Of a stretch of 64,000 nt of DNA, positions 9,528 to 18,441 are shown piece after piece. Source of the stretch: Gemmatimonadaceae bacterium (GTDB lineage Bacteria; Gemmatimonadota; Gemmatimonadetes; Gemmatimonadales; Gemmatimonadaceae). Position 1 is the first letter of the stretch. The number at the start of each line of letters is the position of its first letter. The notes below the pieces were generated by a model, which was not told the origin of the DNA, made no database searches, and saw only the letters and a list, made by a program, of their open reading frames with translations. The stretch spans positions 62,001-126,000 of the forward strand of contig DASXKV010000050.1 in the NCBI GenBank assembly GCA_036496605.1, written 5' to 3'. Both the position numbers and the translations under genes were made by a program.

Positions 9528-9899
9528 TTGCTGAACGTCGAACGGCGTTCGTCGATCATTGTCCGCATCATTGCGGTCTTCGTCGGCGTGCTCGGCGTGC
9601 CGCACGTGGCGCAGGCGGTGCTCGGCATGCGAGGAAATGGCGACCCCCGCCTTCTCGCACTCGAGCACCTCGACGTCGCCATTTTTTCGTTCGTCGCCGC
9701 ATACGCGCTGTGGACCGGCAAACGGTGGGCGCCATGGGCGCTTGCCGTTGCCGGCGGCGCGACCGCGCTCCTCGTGTTTAGTCTCGGTCCGTTGCTGGCG
9801 CTGGATCCGGTGGCGCAGAAAGGGCTGTGGAGCGGAGCCGGATCGATCGCAGTGATGACCGCGATTGGGGTTTGGTACGTGCGCCGTCGCTCAGGATGA
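9528..9899 (+). CDS. Small four-helix membrane protein
   Basis: About 123 residues from a TTG at 9528, 20 bp after the hydrolase stop. Four hydrophobic segments are visible: IIAVFVGVLGVPHVAQAVL, LDVAIFSFVAAYALW, WALAVAGGATALLVF and GSIAVMTAIGVWYV. No catalytic motif. The last 9 bp overlap the convergent ATP-grasp gene. The start is uncertain since no ATG is available in this frame. Function unknown. Confidence 0.55.
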   Translation: MLNVERRSSIIVRIIAVFVGVLGVPHVAQAVLGMRGNGDPRLLALEHLDVAIFSFVAAYALWTGKRWAPWALAVAGGATALLVFSLGPLLALDPVAQKGLWSGAGSIAVMTAIGVWYVRRRSG

Positions 9900-10775
9900 C
9901 AAGAGGAGAGCCGCGGCAAAGCGTTCTGCCGCGTCAGGTGCGTGTAGCAAGAACAGCGACGGCTCGATCAGCTCGAGCTCGAGCAGCAGATACTCATCGC
10001 CAGCGGGTGCGAGGTCGACGCGCGAGTAGAGCAGTTCGTTAGGCGGGACGCCGGTGATCGCTCCGGCGGCCTCGAGGACGCGCTCCGCACACCGGCGAGC
10101 GCTCGCCGGCGCCTCGGCCGGAGCCGACTTCGGCATCAAATGTCCTTCGACCAGCGCCGAGCGACGCCGCACCGCGTGCGTGAACTGGCCCCGCGCGAAG
10201 AGCAGCGACAATTCGCCCTCCTCGGCGAGCGCCGAGAGGTGTGGTTGAATCATCACGTCGCGCGTCGCGAGCAGGCGATCGAGATGCACCTGACCTTGCG
10301 CGGTTTCGTTCGCATCGAAGCGGCGCGTCTCGTGTGCCGACGCGGAGACCGCGGGCTTCACGACGATGTCGGTCCAACCGTGGGCGCGAGCGACGTCGCT
10401 CAGGTCGAGACTCGCCCCCCCGTCGACGAACACCGTGTCGATCACCGGGACGCCGCGTTCCGCGATTGCGCCGAGATAGCGCTTGTGCGAGTTCCAGCGG
10501 ACGACGCGTGCGTCGTTATGCAGCACGGTCTCGCTGCCGACGCGATCGATCCACCGGAGAAAATCCGGCCGACGCAGGTGATAGTCCCACGTCGACCGAA
10601 TGACGACGGCGGCGCCGCTGGACCAAGCCGCCGCCGAATCGTCCCACACCACTGCCTTCACGCGCGCGCCGCGAAGCTCGACCGCGCGCGCGAACAACTG
10701 GTCGTCCTCGCTCAGCCCGGGCCGCTCGGCGTACGTCGCAAAGAGAACGAGTGGCCGCGCGTCATCGCTGGTCAT
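9891..10775 (-). CDS. ATP-grasp domain protein
   Basis: 294 residues. The pattern VVIRSTWDYHLRRPDFLRWI, NSHKRYLGAIAERGVPV, DIVVKPAVSASAHET (ATP-binding Lys) and ELELIEPSLF (metal-binding acidic and Asn/Glu region) follows the small ATP-grasp ligases related to prokaryotic glutathione synthetase and cycloserine-pathway DcsG. It would ligate an acid to an amine or thiol with ATP. The start overlaps the 3' end of the Tricorn gene by 14 bp on the same strand, so the two are likely translationally coupled. Substrate unknown. Confidence 0.75.
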   Translation of the reverse strand: MTSDDARPLVLFATYAERPGLSEDDQLFARAVELRGARVKAVVWDDSAAAWSSGAAVVIRSTWDYHLRRPDFLRWIDRVGSETVLHNDARVVRWNSHKRYLGAIAERGVPVIDTVFVDGGASLDLSDVARAHGWTDIVVKPAVSASAHETRRFDANETAQGQVHLDRLLATRDVMIQPHLSALAEEGELSLLFARGQFTHAVRRRSALVEGHLMPKSAPAEAPASARRCAERVLEAAGAITGVPPNELLYSRVDLAPAGDEYLLLELELIEPSLFLLHAPDAAERFAAALLLSS

Positions 10776-13700
10776 TCCGCTTCGGCGCGCCTGCCTTGGT
10801 GTTCCCCGCCTGCACCGCTGCTTTGAGCGACTTGTTCGGATACGCAGGCGCGGCCGGCACCGGCACCGGATGCGCCTTGATCTCGCCCTGCAGATACGCG
10901 ATCGCCGCGTCGAGCTGCGCGTCCTGACCTTTGAACGTCGCGTGTGGTTCGTTGTCGACGACCATGTCCGGATCGACGCCGTGGCCCTCGATGAGCCACT
11001 GCCGCTCGGGACCGTAGACGCCCATCTCCGCCGCCGTCGCGATGCCGCGATCGACGAGGTTGTTGCTCGACGAGAGCCAGATCTCGCCGCCCCACGTGCG
11101 GGTGCCGATCAGCTTTCCGAGGCCAAGCCGGCGGAAGCCTTCGCTGAACGCTTCACCGTCGGAAGCAGTATTCTCGTCGGTGAGCACAACCATGTGTCCG
11201 CGAAAAGCGTACTGCATGTTCCAGTACGGATTTCCGGTGCGGGCCTGCCAGAAGAACCACGCCTTGCGCATCAGCCGCTCGAGAAGCCAGCTGTCGATGT
11301 TGCCGCCGTTGTTGTGCCTAACGTCGATGATCAAACCCTGGCGGTTGAAGGCGGGGTAATAATCGCGGGCGAACTCCGCGATGTCGTTCTGTCCCATCGC
11401 GCGGAGATGCACGTAACCGATCTGTTCGGCGCTCTTCTTCTCGACCTCGACGCGGCGCGTGTACTCCCACTCCGAGTATCGAAGTCCCTGCTCGCGCTGC
11501 TGGCTGATCGGCGTGACGATGACTTCTCGTTCGCCACCGGTCTTCGGCTTGACGCGGAGCAGCACCTGTCGATCTGCTTCGTCGCGCAGGAGCGAGCCGA
11601 TGTCAGCGCTGAGTGTCGGAATGCCGTTGACGGCTTCAATGATATCGCCTTCGTTCACGTTCACACCGAAGCGCGCGAGCGGCGACAGATCGCGCGGCGA
11701 GTCGGGATCGTTTTGATAGATGTGGTCGACGCGATAGCCGCCGCCGCTCTCGTCACGCGTCAGGCGTGCGCCGAGTGACGCGGGAGCGATGGCTTCGGAA
11801 CCGCGGCGGAAGTCGCCGCCGTAGACAAAGATGTGGAGCGCCGAGAGCTCGCCGACCATCTGCGCGAGGATGTCGCTCAGCTCGGCGCGGTCGGTGACGC
11901 GGTCGACGAGCGGCCGATAGTGTTCTTTCATCGCCGGCCAGTCGACGCCGTTCATGCCGCGATCGTAGAAGTAGTCGCGCTCGAGTCGCCACGCGTCGGC
12001 GAACTCCTGCCGCCACTCGTCGCGCGGTTCGAAGTGCAACACCCAGTTCTGCAGATTGACTCCCGCCTTGGAGAGGTCGGTCGGCGCCTTCGCGCCGGCG
12101 TCGACGACGTAGATGTCATTGCCGCGCCTGACGAGGACTTTCTTGCCGTCGAGGGAGAGCTCGTAACCGCGGACGTCGGCCATGAACGTCTCTGGCTTCG
12201 GCTCCTTGTTCTCGATCGGGAAGGTCATGAGCTGCGGCCGCGCGGTGAAGCCCGCGTCGCGCGAGAGATAGTACAGACGCTTGCCGTCGGTCGAGAGGAG
12301 GCCGTAGTTGCCGGAGGGTGCGGGGACTTCGATGATGCGGCGGTCGATGCCGTCGAGGTCGACCGTTAGGCGCGGCGATGGCGGCACGCCCTGGCGCGTG
12401 GCGGGCGGCTTGATGCTGTCCGGTGCCGGCGACTTCGCCGTGCTGTCTGTCTTGATCGCGACTGGCTTTCCCGATCCGAGCTCGTCGTCCGGCTGGAAGG
12501 GGTTGCGCTCGTTGGGCGCGAGTGCCAAAGCGTAGATGAGCGTCTGCTTATCGAAATAGGGCTCCGGCGCACGGGCGCCCCACGGCCCGCCGACGAGCGA
12601 TTGCAGGTTCCGATCGGACAGGAAATACAGCCACTTGCCGTCGGGACTCCACGTCGGACTCTCGCTGTCGTAGCGGTCGGACGTGACTGCCGTCGCCTTT
12701 CCAGTCTCGACAGAGTAGAGGAAGATCTGATCGAACTGGTTGTCGGCCGGCGCGGCGTAGGCCAGCCACTTTCCGTCGGGCGACCAGCGGACGCCGCTGA
12801 AACCGCCGTCCTTGTTCACCGCGAGGCGCGTGTTCTTCTTTGTCTGCGTGTCGAAGAGCCAGAGCTGCTGGTCTTTGTCCGTGTGCGCGATGTAGCGTCC
12901 GTCGGCCGACGGGATGCCGTCCCAGCGCAGCACCTTCGCGTCGTTCGTGATCTGCGTCGGCGTGCCGATGCCATTCGCCGAGACGCGCCAGAACTCGACT
13001 TCGCCACTCTGGTCGGTGAGCGCGAGGAGTCCTTTGCCGTCGGGCATGAAGCGCGCGTCGCGGACGCGGACCTTCTTGTCGCGGAATGCTTCGACGAGGC
13101 GGCCTTGCTGCACCGGCGCGACGAAGAGCTGGCCGCGCGCGGTGAGGACGACGCGATCGCCGTTCGGCGAGAGGTGAACGTCGGAGATCCATTCGACGGG
13201 ATTCTTGATCCACTTCTCGCGCGTCTGGTCGAAATCGGAGACGAGGGTGATCGGCACCTGCGAGTCGTTGTTCGACGCGATGTCGTAGACACGGAGGTCT
13301 GCCCCCAGTTGATACACAATCTTTCCGTCGCCTAACGAGGGAGATTGGACGTCGAAGTTTGCGTGGCGCGTGAGCTGTTTGAGGTCTTTGCCATTCTCGT
13401 CCATCGACCAGAGGTTCATCGTCCCGTCGCGGTCCGAGGCGAAGTAGACGCGTCCCTTCCACACCATCGGCGAGCGGCTGGTGCCTTCGTAGTCTCCGGT
13501 GAGCGGCTGCGCGTGCTCGGCGTTCGAGGCGAAGCGCCAGATATTCTGCGCGGTGCCGCCGCGATAGCGCTTGGTGTTGCTGCCCTGCCAGGCAAAGCGC
13601 GTGAAGAAGAGCGTGGCGTTGTCATACGAGCCGTCGCTTGCCTGCGCGAGAGGCACGACCGCAGTGGCATTGGAGCGCGGATCGACGGTCGCGAGCTCGT

Positions 13701-14094
13701 TGTTGGGGAGCGTCGAGAAGTGGCGCGTCGAGTAGAGGACCTTGCCGTCGGGCGTCCACCCGGTGACGATGGCGGCACCGCCCTCGAATGTGCGTCGCGT
13801 CGGCGCGCCGCCGTCGATCGGCATCGTGTAGACCTCAGTCGGTCCTTCGTAGGACGCCGAGAAGGCGATGGTTTTGCCGTCGGGCGAGATGGCGGCGTGT
13901 GATTCTTCGCCCTGTGCGGTCGTTAGTCGCTGGGCGACGCCGCCGGCGATGGGGATGCGCCAGAGGTCGCCTTCGGCGGTGAAGACGATGGAATTGCCTG
14001 AGATCGTCGGGAAGCGGTAGTAGCCGAGCTGGGGCTGCTGCGCGGCGAGCGGTACCGCCACGAATAGTGCGGCAAGGATGCGATATGGATGCAT
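10762..14094 (-). CDS. Secreted Tricorn-type protease (TolB-like propellers, PDZ, S41 core)
   Basis: 1110 residues with signal peptide MHPYRILAALFVAVPLAAQQ. The N-terminal ~650 residues contain repeated propeller blades (SPDGKTIAFS, SPDGKWLAYA, SPDGKWLYFLSD). A PDZ-like region follows with LSPLARFGVNVNEGDIIEAVNG, then the tail-specific protease core with LIIDVRHNNGGN, VVLTDENTASDGEAFSE (nucleophile Ser in TASDGE) and LIGTRTWGGE. Archaeal Tricorn is cytosolic; this exported form likely trims peptides in the periplasm. It shares a transcript with the downstream ATP-grasp gene. Its start lies 63 bp from the divergent integrase start. Confidence 0.93.
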   Translation of the reverse strand: MHPYRILAALFVAVPLAAQQPQLGYYRFPTISGNSIVFTAEGDLWRIPIAGGVAQRLTTAQGEESHAAISPDGKTIAFSASYEGPTEVYTMPIDGGAPTRRTFEGGAAIVTGWTPDGKVLYSTRHFSTLPNNELATVDPRSNATAVVPLAQASDGSYDNATLFFTRFAWQGSNTKRYRGGTAQNIWRFASNAEHAQPLTGDYEGTSRSPMVWKGRVYFASDRDGTMNLWSMDENGKDLKQLTRHANFDVQSPSLGDGKIVYQLGADLRVYDIASNNDSQVPITLVSDFDQTREKWIKNPVEWISDVHLSPNGDRVVLTARGQLFVAPVQQGRLVEAFRDKKVRVRDARFMPDGKGLLALTDQSGEVEFWRVSANGIGTPTQITNDAKVLRWDGIPSADGRYIAHTDKDQQLWLFDTQTKKNTRLAVNKDGGFSGVRWSPDGKWLAYAAPADNQFDQIFLYSVETGKATAVTSDRYDSESPTWSPDGKWLYFLSDRNLQSLVGGPWGARAPEPYFDKQTLIYALALAPNERNPFQPDDELGSGKPVAIKTDSTAKSPAPDSIKPPATRQGVPPSPRLTVDLDGIDRRIIEVPAPSGNYGLLSTDGKRLYYLSRDAGFTARPQLMTFPIENKEPKPETFMADVRGYELSLDGKKVLVRRGNDIYVVDAGAKAPTDLSKAGVNLQNWVLHFEPRDEWRQEFADAWRLERDYFYDRGMNGVDWPAMKEHYRPLVDRVTDRAELSDILAQMVGELSALHIFVYGGDFRRGSEAIAPASLGARLTRDESGGGYRVDHIYQNDPDSPRDLSPLARFGVNVNEGDIIEAVNGIPTLSADIGSLLRDEADRQVLLRVKPKTGGEREVIVTPISQQREQGLRYSEWEYTRRVEVEKKSAEQIGYVHLRAMGQNDIAEFARDYYPAFNRQGLIIDVRHNNGGNIDSWLLERLMRKAWFFWQARTGNPYWNMQYAFRGHMVVLTDENTASDGEAFSEGFRRLGLGKLIGTRTWGGEIWLSSSNNLVDRGIATAAEMGVYGPERQWLIEGHGVDPDMVVDNEPHATFKGQDAQLDAAIAYLQGEIKAHPVPVPAAPAYPNKSLKAAVQAGNTKAGAPKRNDQR

Positions 14095-14156
14095 GGTCAG
14101 TGTGGTACGGGAAGCACGAGCTTATCTGGTGCGCGCGCGCGGGGCAAGGAATTGGG

Positions 14157-15224
14157 ATGAGGCGGCTTCGCCATGCGGTGAAACGATGGTGCGCGCTGCC
14201 GGTCGCACCGCAGACTGGAGTCGTGCTCATTCCCAAAGCGCATCTCGTTGGAGCGCCTGATCCGGTACGACGGTTTCGTCTGCTCGAACAGGTGCGTCGA
14301 TGCGGTCGGGAGCGGCGGTATAGCGAACGGACTATCGCCGCGTACGTGCATTGGATTCGCCGGTTCGTGGTTCATTTTGGCCGGCGGCATCCGCGAGAGC
14401 TCGGGCCGCTGCACGTGCGTGAGTTTCTTGCGCACATGTGTGTGGAAGGGCGAGCGGCGCCGTCGACTCAGAATCAGGCATTGGCGGCGTTGACCTTTCT
14501 GTACGCAGGCGTGCTCCATGCGCCGTTCGATCGAATACCAGGGATCACGCCGGCGCGTCAGCAGCGGGGCGTTCCGATCGTCCTGTCGCAGCGCGAGATC
14601 GGACGTCTGCTCGAGCAACTCGAGCCGGTTCCGCGGCTCGCCGTATTACTGATGTACGGCAGCGGTCTGCGGGTGCTCGAGTGCCTAACGTTGCGCGCGA
14701 ATGACATCGATCTCGATCGACGCGAGATCGTGTTGGGGAATGGGAAGGGTGGGAAGGACCGGCGCGCACCGATTGCGGTGGCGGCGCTGCCCGCGTTGCG
14801 ACGTCATTTGCGCGAGCGGCAGCGCCAGTATTATCGTGACCTGAAGCTGAGCGTTCGCTGCACGGGACTCACCGTGGCTCTCGAGCGGAAGTATCCCAGG
14901 GCGAGCATCAGTTGGCCGTGGGCCTACCTCTTCGCGGCGACACGGACTTTTGTGGACACACTCGGCGTTCGCCGGCGTCATCATCTTCACATGACGGTCA
15001 TCCATCGCGCCATTGCCCGCGCCGCGCGCGGTGCCGGCCTAACGAAGCGGGTGACGTGTCACGCCTTTCGCCATTCGTTCGCGACGCATCTCCTCGAGGC
15101 GGGCGCCGATATCCGCACGATACAGGAATTGCTGGGCCACTCGGATGTACGGAAAACGATGATCTATACGCAGGTGCTCAACCGGGGCGGGCTCGGTGTG
15201 ACGAGTCCCGCCGATCTGCTGTGA
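14157..15224 (+). CDS. intI: Integron integrase IntI
   Basis: Tyrosine recombinase of about 355 residues. Catalytic residues are R172 (GSGLRVLE), K197 (GKGGKDR), H302-R305 (HAFRH), H328 (LLGHSD) and Y337 (MIYTQV), with the same internal spacings as in class 1 IntI. The insert unique to integron integrases lies at about residues 245-285 (LERKYPRAS, WPWAYLF, RRRHHLH), and the end LNRGGLGVTSPADLL is IntI-typical. It should recombine attI with folded attC sites. A GTG at 14223 would give 333 residues, closer to the family length. It reads toward the cassettes, the reverse of class 1 integrons. Confidence 0.95.
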   Translation: MRRLRHAVKRWCALPVAPQTGVVLIPKAHLVGAPDPVRRFRLLEQVRRCGRERRYSERTIAAYVHWIRRFVVHFGRRHPRELGPLHVREFLAHMCVEGRAAPSTQNQALAALTFLYAGVLHAPFDRIPGITPARQQRGVPIVLSQREIGRLLEQLEPVPRLAVLLMYGSGLRVLECLTLRANDIDLDRREIVLGNGKGGKDRRAPIAVAALPALRRHLRERQRQYYRDLKLSVRCTGLTVALERKYPRASISWPWAYLFAATRTFVDTLGVRRRHHLHMTVIHRAIARAARGAGLTKRVTCHAFRHSFATHLLEAGADIRTIQELLGHSDVRKTMIYTQVLNRGGLGVTSPADLL

Positions 15225-15270
15225 GTATTGGCGCGTCCGACAGCGCGGCGAACGTGGTCGGGGCGGGGAC

Positions 15271-15435
15271 TGGGGGTCCCTGCCGCGTGCTCGGCCTCGG
15301 GCGATGCCGCCGTACACCTTACATTGCAAGCGCGCGACATTAGACTGCAGGCGCTTCGGGAATGCGAGGCCGATCAGTCAGTGTTGTCAGCAGTTAAACA
15401 AAGAGGGAGCAATCCAGCTCGTAGCTTAGATTGCG
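15271..15435 (+). repeat. 165-bp direct repeat copy 1; candidate attI region
   Basis: Matches 32740-32904 without gaps; I count five mismatches, all after position 15400. It contains CAGCAGTTAAACAAAG at 15399-15414, reminiscent of the attI1 end (CAGCAG...TAAAACAAAG) and including GTTAAAC, which fits the GTTRRRY core rule. It lies 46 bp past intI. Homology may extend about 20 bp upstream in diverged form (GGTCgGGgCG against GGTCaGGcGC). The repeat is seen directly; the attI identity is inference. Confidence 0.6.
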
Positions 15436-15498
15436 AGCAGTGATGGGTTACGTATTTTCGAGTTTGTGAATCCCGCTATCTAATTAGCGTTGAACTCA

Positions 15499-15515
15499 AT
15501 CCGCCTGCGGCGGAT
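15499..15515. other. Perfect hairpin at left end of IS91-like element
   Basis: ATCCGCC TGC GGCGGAT forms a 7-bp stem with a 3-base loop. IS91-type ends carry hairpins, so it may be the terIS-side structure. Alternatively it is the tip of a degraded attC site, since GTTGAAC precedes it and GTTGCGC follows. Confidence 0.5.
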
Positions 15516-15606
15516 GGACGTTGCGCAGTGGCCACCCTTAGCGCGCGGTTGATGTTCCGCGGTCGCGCTGATCTGATCCTCTCCTCCCTTTCCCTGAGAG
15601 GATCAT

Positions 15607-16479
15607 ATGACGGCTCTACGCCGGCGCCTCACCGAGAACCTCCAGCTCCGAGGCTATGCTGAGCGGACGGTCGAATCATACGTCGCGGTCGTCGCTCGCC
15701 TGGCGCAGCACTATCGGCGTGCACCTGACCAACTGACGGAAGCCGAGCTGCGCGCGTATCTGCTCTATCTCACGTGCGAGCGTAAACTCTGTCGCGCGAG
15801 TTTCACGCAGACCTTGTGCGGGCTGCGCTTCTTCTACGAACAGACACTCGGTCGCCACTGGACCATCCTCGACGTGGCGCGGCCGAAACGGGACCGAAAA
15901 CTTCCGGTCGTCCTCAGCCGGGACGAAGTCTGGCGCGTGCTCGGAGCGGTGCGCACGCCGATGTATCGCACCTGCCTCACGACCATCTACTCGTGTGGCC
16001 TCCGCTTGTGCGAGGCGCTCGATCTTCACGTCGAGCAGATCGACAGTGACCGCTTGCTCTTCCACATCCGGCGCGGCAAGGGGGGCGTCGACCGGATGGT
16101 GCCGATACCGCACGCCTTGCTCACGGTGCTCCGCGCCCACTGGCGCACGCATCGCAATCCGGTGTGGGTCTTTCCCGCGCCGCGTCGGCGGCCCCCACGC
16201 GCCGTCTCGGATCCGACGATTGGGCCAATCGATGCCACCGTTCTGCAGCGCGCGTTCACCCGGGCGGTGACCGATAGCGGCGTCCAGAAACGGGCGCACG
16301 TGCACACGCTTCGGCACAGCTACGCGACACATCTGCTCGAAGCCGGCGTGCCACTCGCGCTCATTCAGGAATACCTGGGGCATAGCAGTCCCAGTACAAC
16401 GTCGATCTACACGCACGTGACCCGCGAGCTGCGCGACGCGGCCATCGATCCGATAAATGAGTTGATGCCGGCCCCGTAG
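15607..16479 (+). CDS. Tyrosine site-specific recombinase of the IS91-like element
   Basis: 290 residues with an N-terminal SAM-like core-binding domain (ENLQLRGYAERTVESYV) and catalytic residues R133 (CGLRLCEAL), K158 (RRGKGG), H233-R236 (HTLRH), H259 (LGHSS) and Y268 (SIYTHV). It lacks the integron-specific insert, so it is not a second IntI. ATG at 15607 follows GAGAGGATCAT, a weak Shine-Dalgarno. It stands immediately upstream of the IS91-type transposase, a pairing seen in some IS91-family elements; its role there (for example resolving intermediates) is not established from sequence. Confidence 0.88.
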   Translation: MTALRRRLTENLQLRGYAERTVESYVAVVARLAQHYRRAPDQLTEAELRAYLLYLTCERKLCRASFTQTLCGLRFFYEQTLGRHWTILDVARPKRDRKLPVVLSRDEVWRVLGAVRTPMYRTCLTTIYSCGLRLCEALDLHVEQIDSDRLLFHIRRGKGGVDRMVPIPHALLTVLRAHWRTHRNPVWVFPAPRRRPPRAVSDPTIGPIDATVLQRAFTRAVTDSGVQKRAHVHTLRHSYATHLLEAGVPLALIQEYLGHSSPSTTSIYTHVTRELRDAAIDPINELMPAP

Positions 16480-16498
16480 CTCGCGTCGGCCGCGTCTC

Positions 16499-17647
16499 GT
16501 GCTCGAGCTGGCGGACATCATCCGCGCAGCAGGACCGGCGTACGTCGCTACGCACGCCGGCACGCTTCTGCCGTCCCAGCGCCGGGCACTCCATGACATC
16601 ATCCAGTGTCGCACTGCAGCCCTCGGCGGCTCGCTGTATCGCTGTGACGATTGCGGCGCGCTCGACTACCGCTATCACTCCTGTCGCAGTCGCCATTGTC
16701 CAAAGTGCCAGACCGATCGTGCCCAGCGGTGGCTCGATCGAGTCCAGGAGCGCTTGCTTCCGTGCGATTACTATTTGCTCACTTTTACCTTGCCCGCGCA
16801 GCTGCGGACAGTGGCGCATCGTCATCAGCGCTCGGTTTATGGGGCGTTGCTCCGCGAGGCAGCTGCCACCGTACAACGCGTCGCCGCCGATCGCGCCTGG
16901 ATCGGCGGGACGCCTGGCATCCTCGCCGTGCTCCATACGTGGTCACGCACGCTCGACTACCATCCGCACGTGCATCTCCTGGTGAGCGCAGGTGGTCTGA
17001 CCGCGGATGGAGCGGCGTGGATTCGGCCAGCACACCCTCGGTTCCTTTTGCCAGGCTATGTGCTCTCCCGGATCTTTCGCGCGAAGATGCGCGATGCGCT
17101 GACACGCGCTGGTGTTGTCTCGAATATCGATGCCCGCGTATGGCACCGCCGCTGGACCGTCCATGTTGAGCAAGCTGGTACTGGTGCACACGCGACGCTA
17201 TACCTCTCGCGCTATGTCTATCGCGTCGCGCTCACGAATCAACGACTCGAACGCTTCGCCGACGGGCGCGTCACGTTTCAGTACACGGACGCGCGGACGC
17301 ACACAACACGCTCGCTCACGCTGCCAGTCGACGTCTTCCTGACTCGATTTCTGCACCACGTCTTACCACGAGGCTTCACCAAGGTCCGCTGGTACGGGCT
17401 CCTGAGCCCCAGTCATCGCGCGGATCTCGAACGCGCTCGCCATCTCATCGCGCATCATGCTTCATCCAGTGCGCGCGGAGCGTCGCCCTCCACCGCCGCC
17501 GCCGCGACCTCGACACGCGACGATCAGTCACCCCCTTCGTTCGTGCCGCTCGCGAACCGATGCCCCGTGTGCTCTCGCGGTCACCGTGTGCTCGTGCAAC
17601 GCTACCTCCCTTCGCGCGCTCCGCCGCTATGCTCGCGCGTCGCGTAG
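16499..17647 (+). CDS. IS91/IS801-family HUH transposase
   Basis: 382 residues, full length. An N-terminal zinc ribbon (CDDCGALDYRYHSCRSRHC plus PKC) is followed by the HUH metal site in HPHVHLL and the paired catalytic tyrosines in YLSRY, spaced four residues as in IS91. A C-terminal CPVC motif completes the usual ending. It nicks and rejoins single strands in rolling-circle transposition. GTG start at 16499, 19 bp after the recombinase stop; the long GC-rich spacer codes (SSARGASPSTAAAATS) near the end are a linker. No frameshift seen, so it may be active. Confidence 0.93.
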   Translation: MLELADIIRAAGPAYVATHAGTLLPSQRRALHDIIQCRTAALGGSLYRCDDCGALDYRYHSCRSRHCPKCQTDRAQRWLDRVQERLLPCDYYLLTFTLPAQLRTVAHRHQRSVYGALLREAAATVQRVAADRAWIGGTPGILAVLHTWSRTLDYHPHVHLLVSAGGLTADGAAWIRPAHPRFLLPGYVLSRIFRAKMRDALTRAGVVSNIDARVWHRRWTVHVEQAGTGAHATLYLSRYVYRVALTNQRLERFADGRVTFQYTDARTHTTRSLTLPVDVFLTRFLHHVLPRGFTKVRWYGLLSPSHRADLERARHLIAHHASSSARGASPSTAAAATSTRDDQSPPSFVPLANRCPVCSRGHRVLVQRYLPSRAPPLCSRVA

Positions 17648-17966
17648 CCACCTGCGCAGCGGCCGGCGCTCCGCTCACCACGCGGACTGCCCAGCCGGGC
17701 TGTGCCCACGTCCCTGTCGTGCACCGCGATCGCGCTCACGCCGACCACGTGCGACGCTCAGACTTGCTTCGACTCTGGCCAGCCGGCATCTTCGCACCAG
17801 CGGAACGGTCGTCCACGCGCTCTTCGATTTCGATCAAATTCCAAGTGTAGGTCCGTCGCACCATTCACGGCGGATCGAGTTCAACAGGAGATTCTTATCC
17901 GCGGCTTCGCGCGGCAAGAATCTCTACTGCGTTAGGTAGCGCCCAATTCTCCGGGGCGATACAGAT
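17648..17966. other. Right-end noncoding DNA of the IS91-like element, then attC1
   Basis: No credible gene. 17648-17878 is GC-rich noncoding DNA downstream of the transposase where oriIS is expected; 17879-17937 is the first attC site; 17938-17966 is the 5' leader of the first cassette gene. Confidence 0.55.
17879..17937 (+). other. attC1 recombination site (complete, 59 bp)
   Basis: R'' box GTTCAAC (fits RYYYAAC) at 17879-17885 and R' box GTTAGGT (fits GTTRRRY) at 17931-17937. Between them AGATTCTT at 17889 pairs with AAGAATCT at 17916, and the top of the fold is CCGCG/CGCGG around a short loop. Size and palindromy are those of a short integron attC. The R'' box coincides with the GTTC at the IS91-like right end. 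Confidence 0.8.
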
Positions 17967-18311
17967 ATGCCTATCGGCGATGCGTCCGAGGCACGCCCCG
18001 CGAACACCACACGCGCTGCACCGCCGAGCGTTGCGGCCGTGGCGTCTCTGCTATCCTGGGTCGTCGGTGGCGCAGTCGGCTGGACGTTCTCGCGGCGGCA
18101 TCCCGCCGCGCCAGCGTTGGAGTGGGCCGGTGTTGCGGTGGCGGGCGCTTCGATCGTGCTCAGCGTCTACGCCGTCTGGTGGCGCCGCAGCACTGGCCGG
18201 CCCCTGGTCACCCGCGCCGTGTGGCCTGCCCTGGCGACAACGATCGCGCTTAACGGACCGTTCGCCGTTCTGGTCGCGTGGATTCTAAGACTCGTGGACC
18301 GCGCTACCTAA
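17967..18311 (+). CDS. Cassette gene: small membrane protein of unknown function
   Basis: 114 residues with three or four hydrophobic segments (VAAVASLLSWVVGGAVGW, GVAVAGASIVLSVYAVWW, LATTIALNGPFAVLVAWIL). ATG is 30 bp after the R' box of attC1, and the TAA stop is part of the R'' box of the next attC (ACCTAAC), the classic one-gene cassette arrangement. No family recognised. Promoterless cassettes depend on read-through from an upstream promoter, here possibly disturbed by the IS91-like insertion. Confidence 0.75.
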   Translation: MPIGDASEARPANTTRAAPPSVAAVASLLSWVVGGAVGWTFSRRHPAAPALEWAGVAVAGASIVLSVYAVWWRRSTGRPLVTRAVWPALATTIALNGPFAVLVAWILRLVDRAT

Positions 18312-18441
18312 CGTCCGTTGAACCCGCCGAGCGCTGGGAGCATCCGGTGGGGAGGTGGCATCCGGTATCTTCCCTTTAGCATCGCGAACCGGTTGGGTTA
18401 TGCGCTCGCAGGTTAACTCTGGCGTTGATATGACTGGGCTG

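Larger units (their letters stand above)
15225..15606. other. Noncoding region after intI: candidate attI leader and left end of IS91-like element
   Basis: No gene. From left to right it holds 46 bp after the integrase stop, the 165-bp repeat (15271-15435), about 60 bp of AT-richer DNA (TGGGTTACGTATTTTCGAG), a GAAC at 15492-15495, a perfect hairpin (15499-15515) and the leader of the second recombinase gene. In an integron whose integrase faces its array, attI is expected in exactly this interval. Confidence 0.6.
15496..17878 (+). mobile_element. IS91-like element carrying a tyrosine recombinase and a HUH transposase
   Basis: Ends are inferred. The left end follows GAAC (15492-15495) and contains a strong hairpin; the right end abuts GTTC (17879-17882), the target tetranucleotide expected next to oriIS in IS91-family elements. 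Inside are a site-specific recombinase and an IS91/IS801-type transposase in the same direction, 19 bp apart. Elements of this family move by rolling-circle transposition without target duplication, and none is visible. The GTTC at the right is also the start of the first attC R'' box, so the element appears to have landed in or beside an attC site. Confidence 0.6.

Noticed and set aside
15607-16479. Second integron integrase
   Set aside because: It has the tyrosine recombinase catalytic residues but lacks the integron-specific insert and is coupled to an IS91-type transposase.
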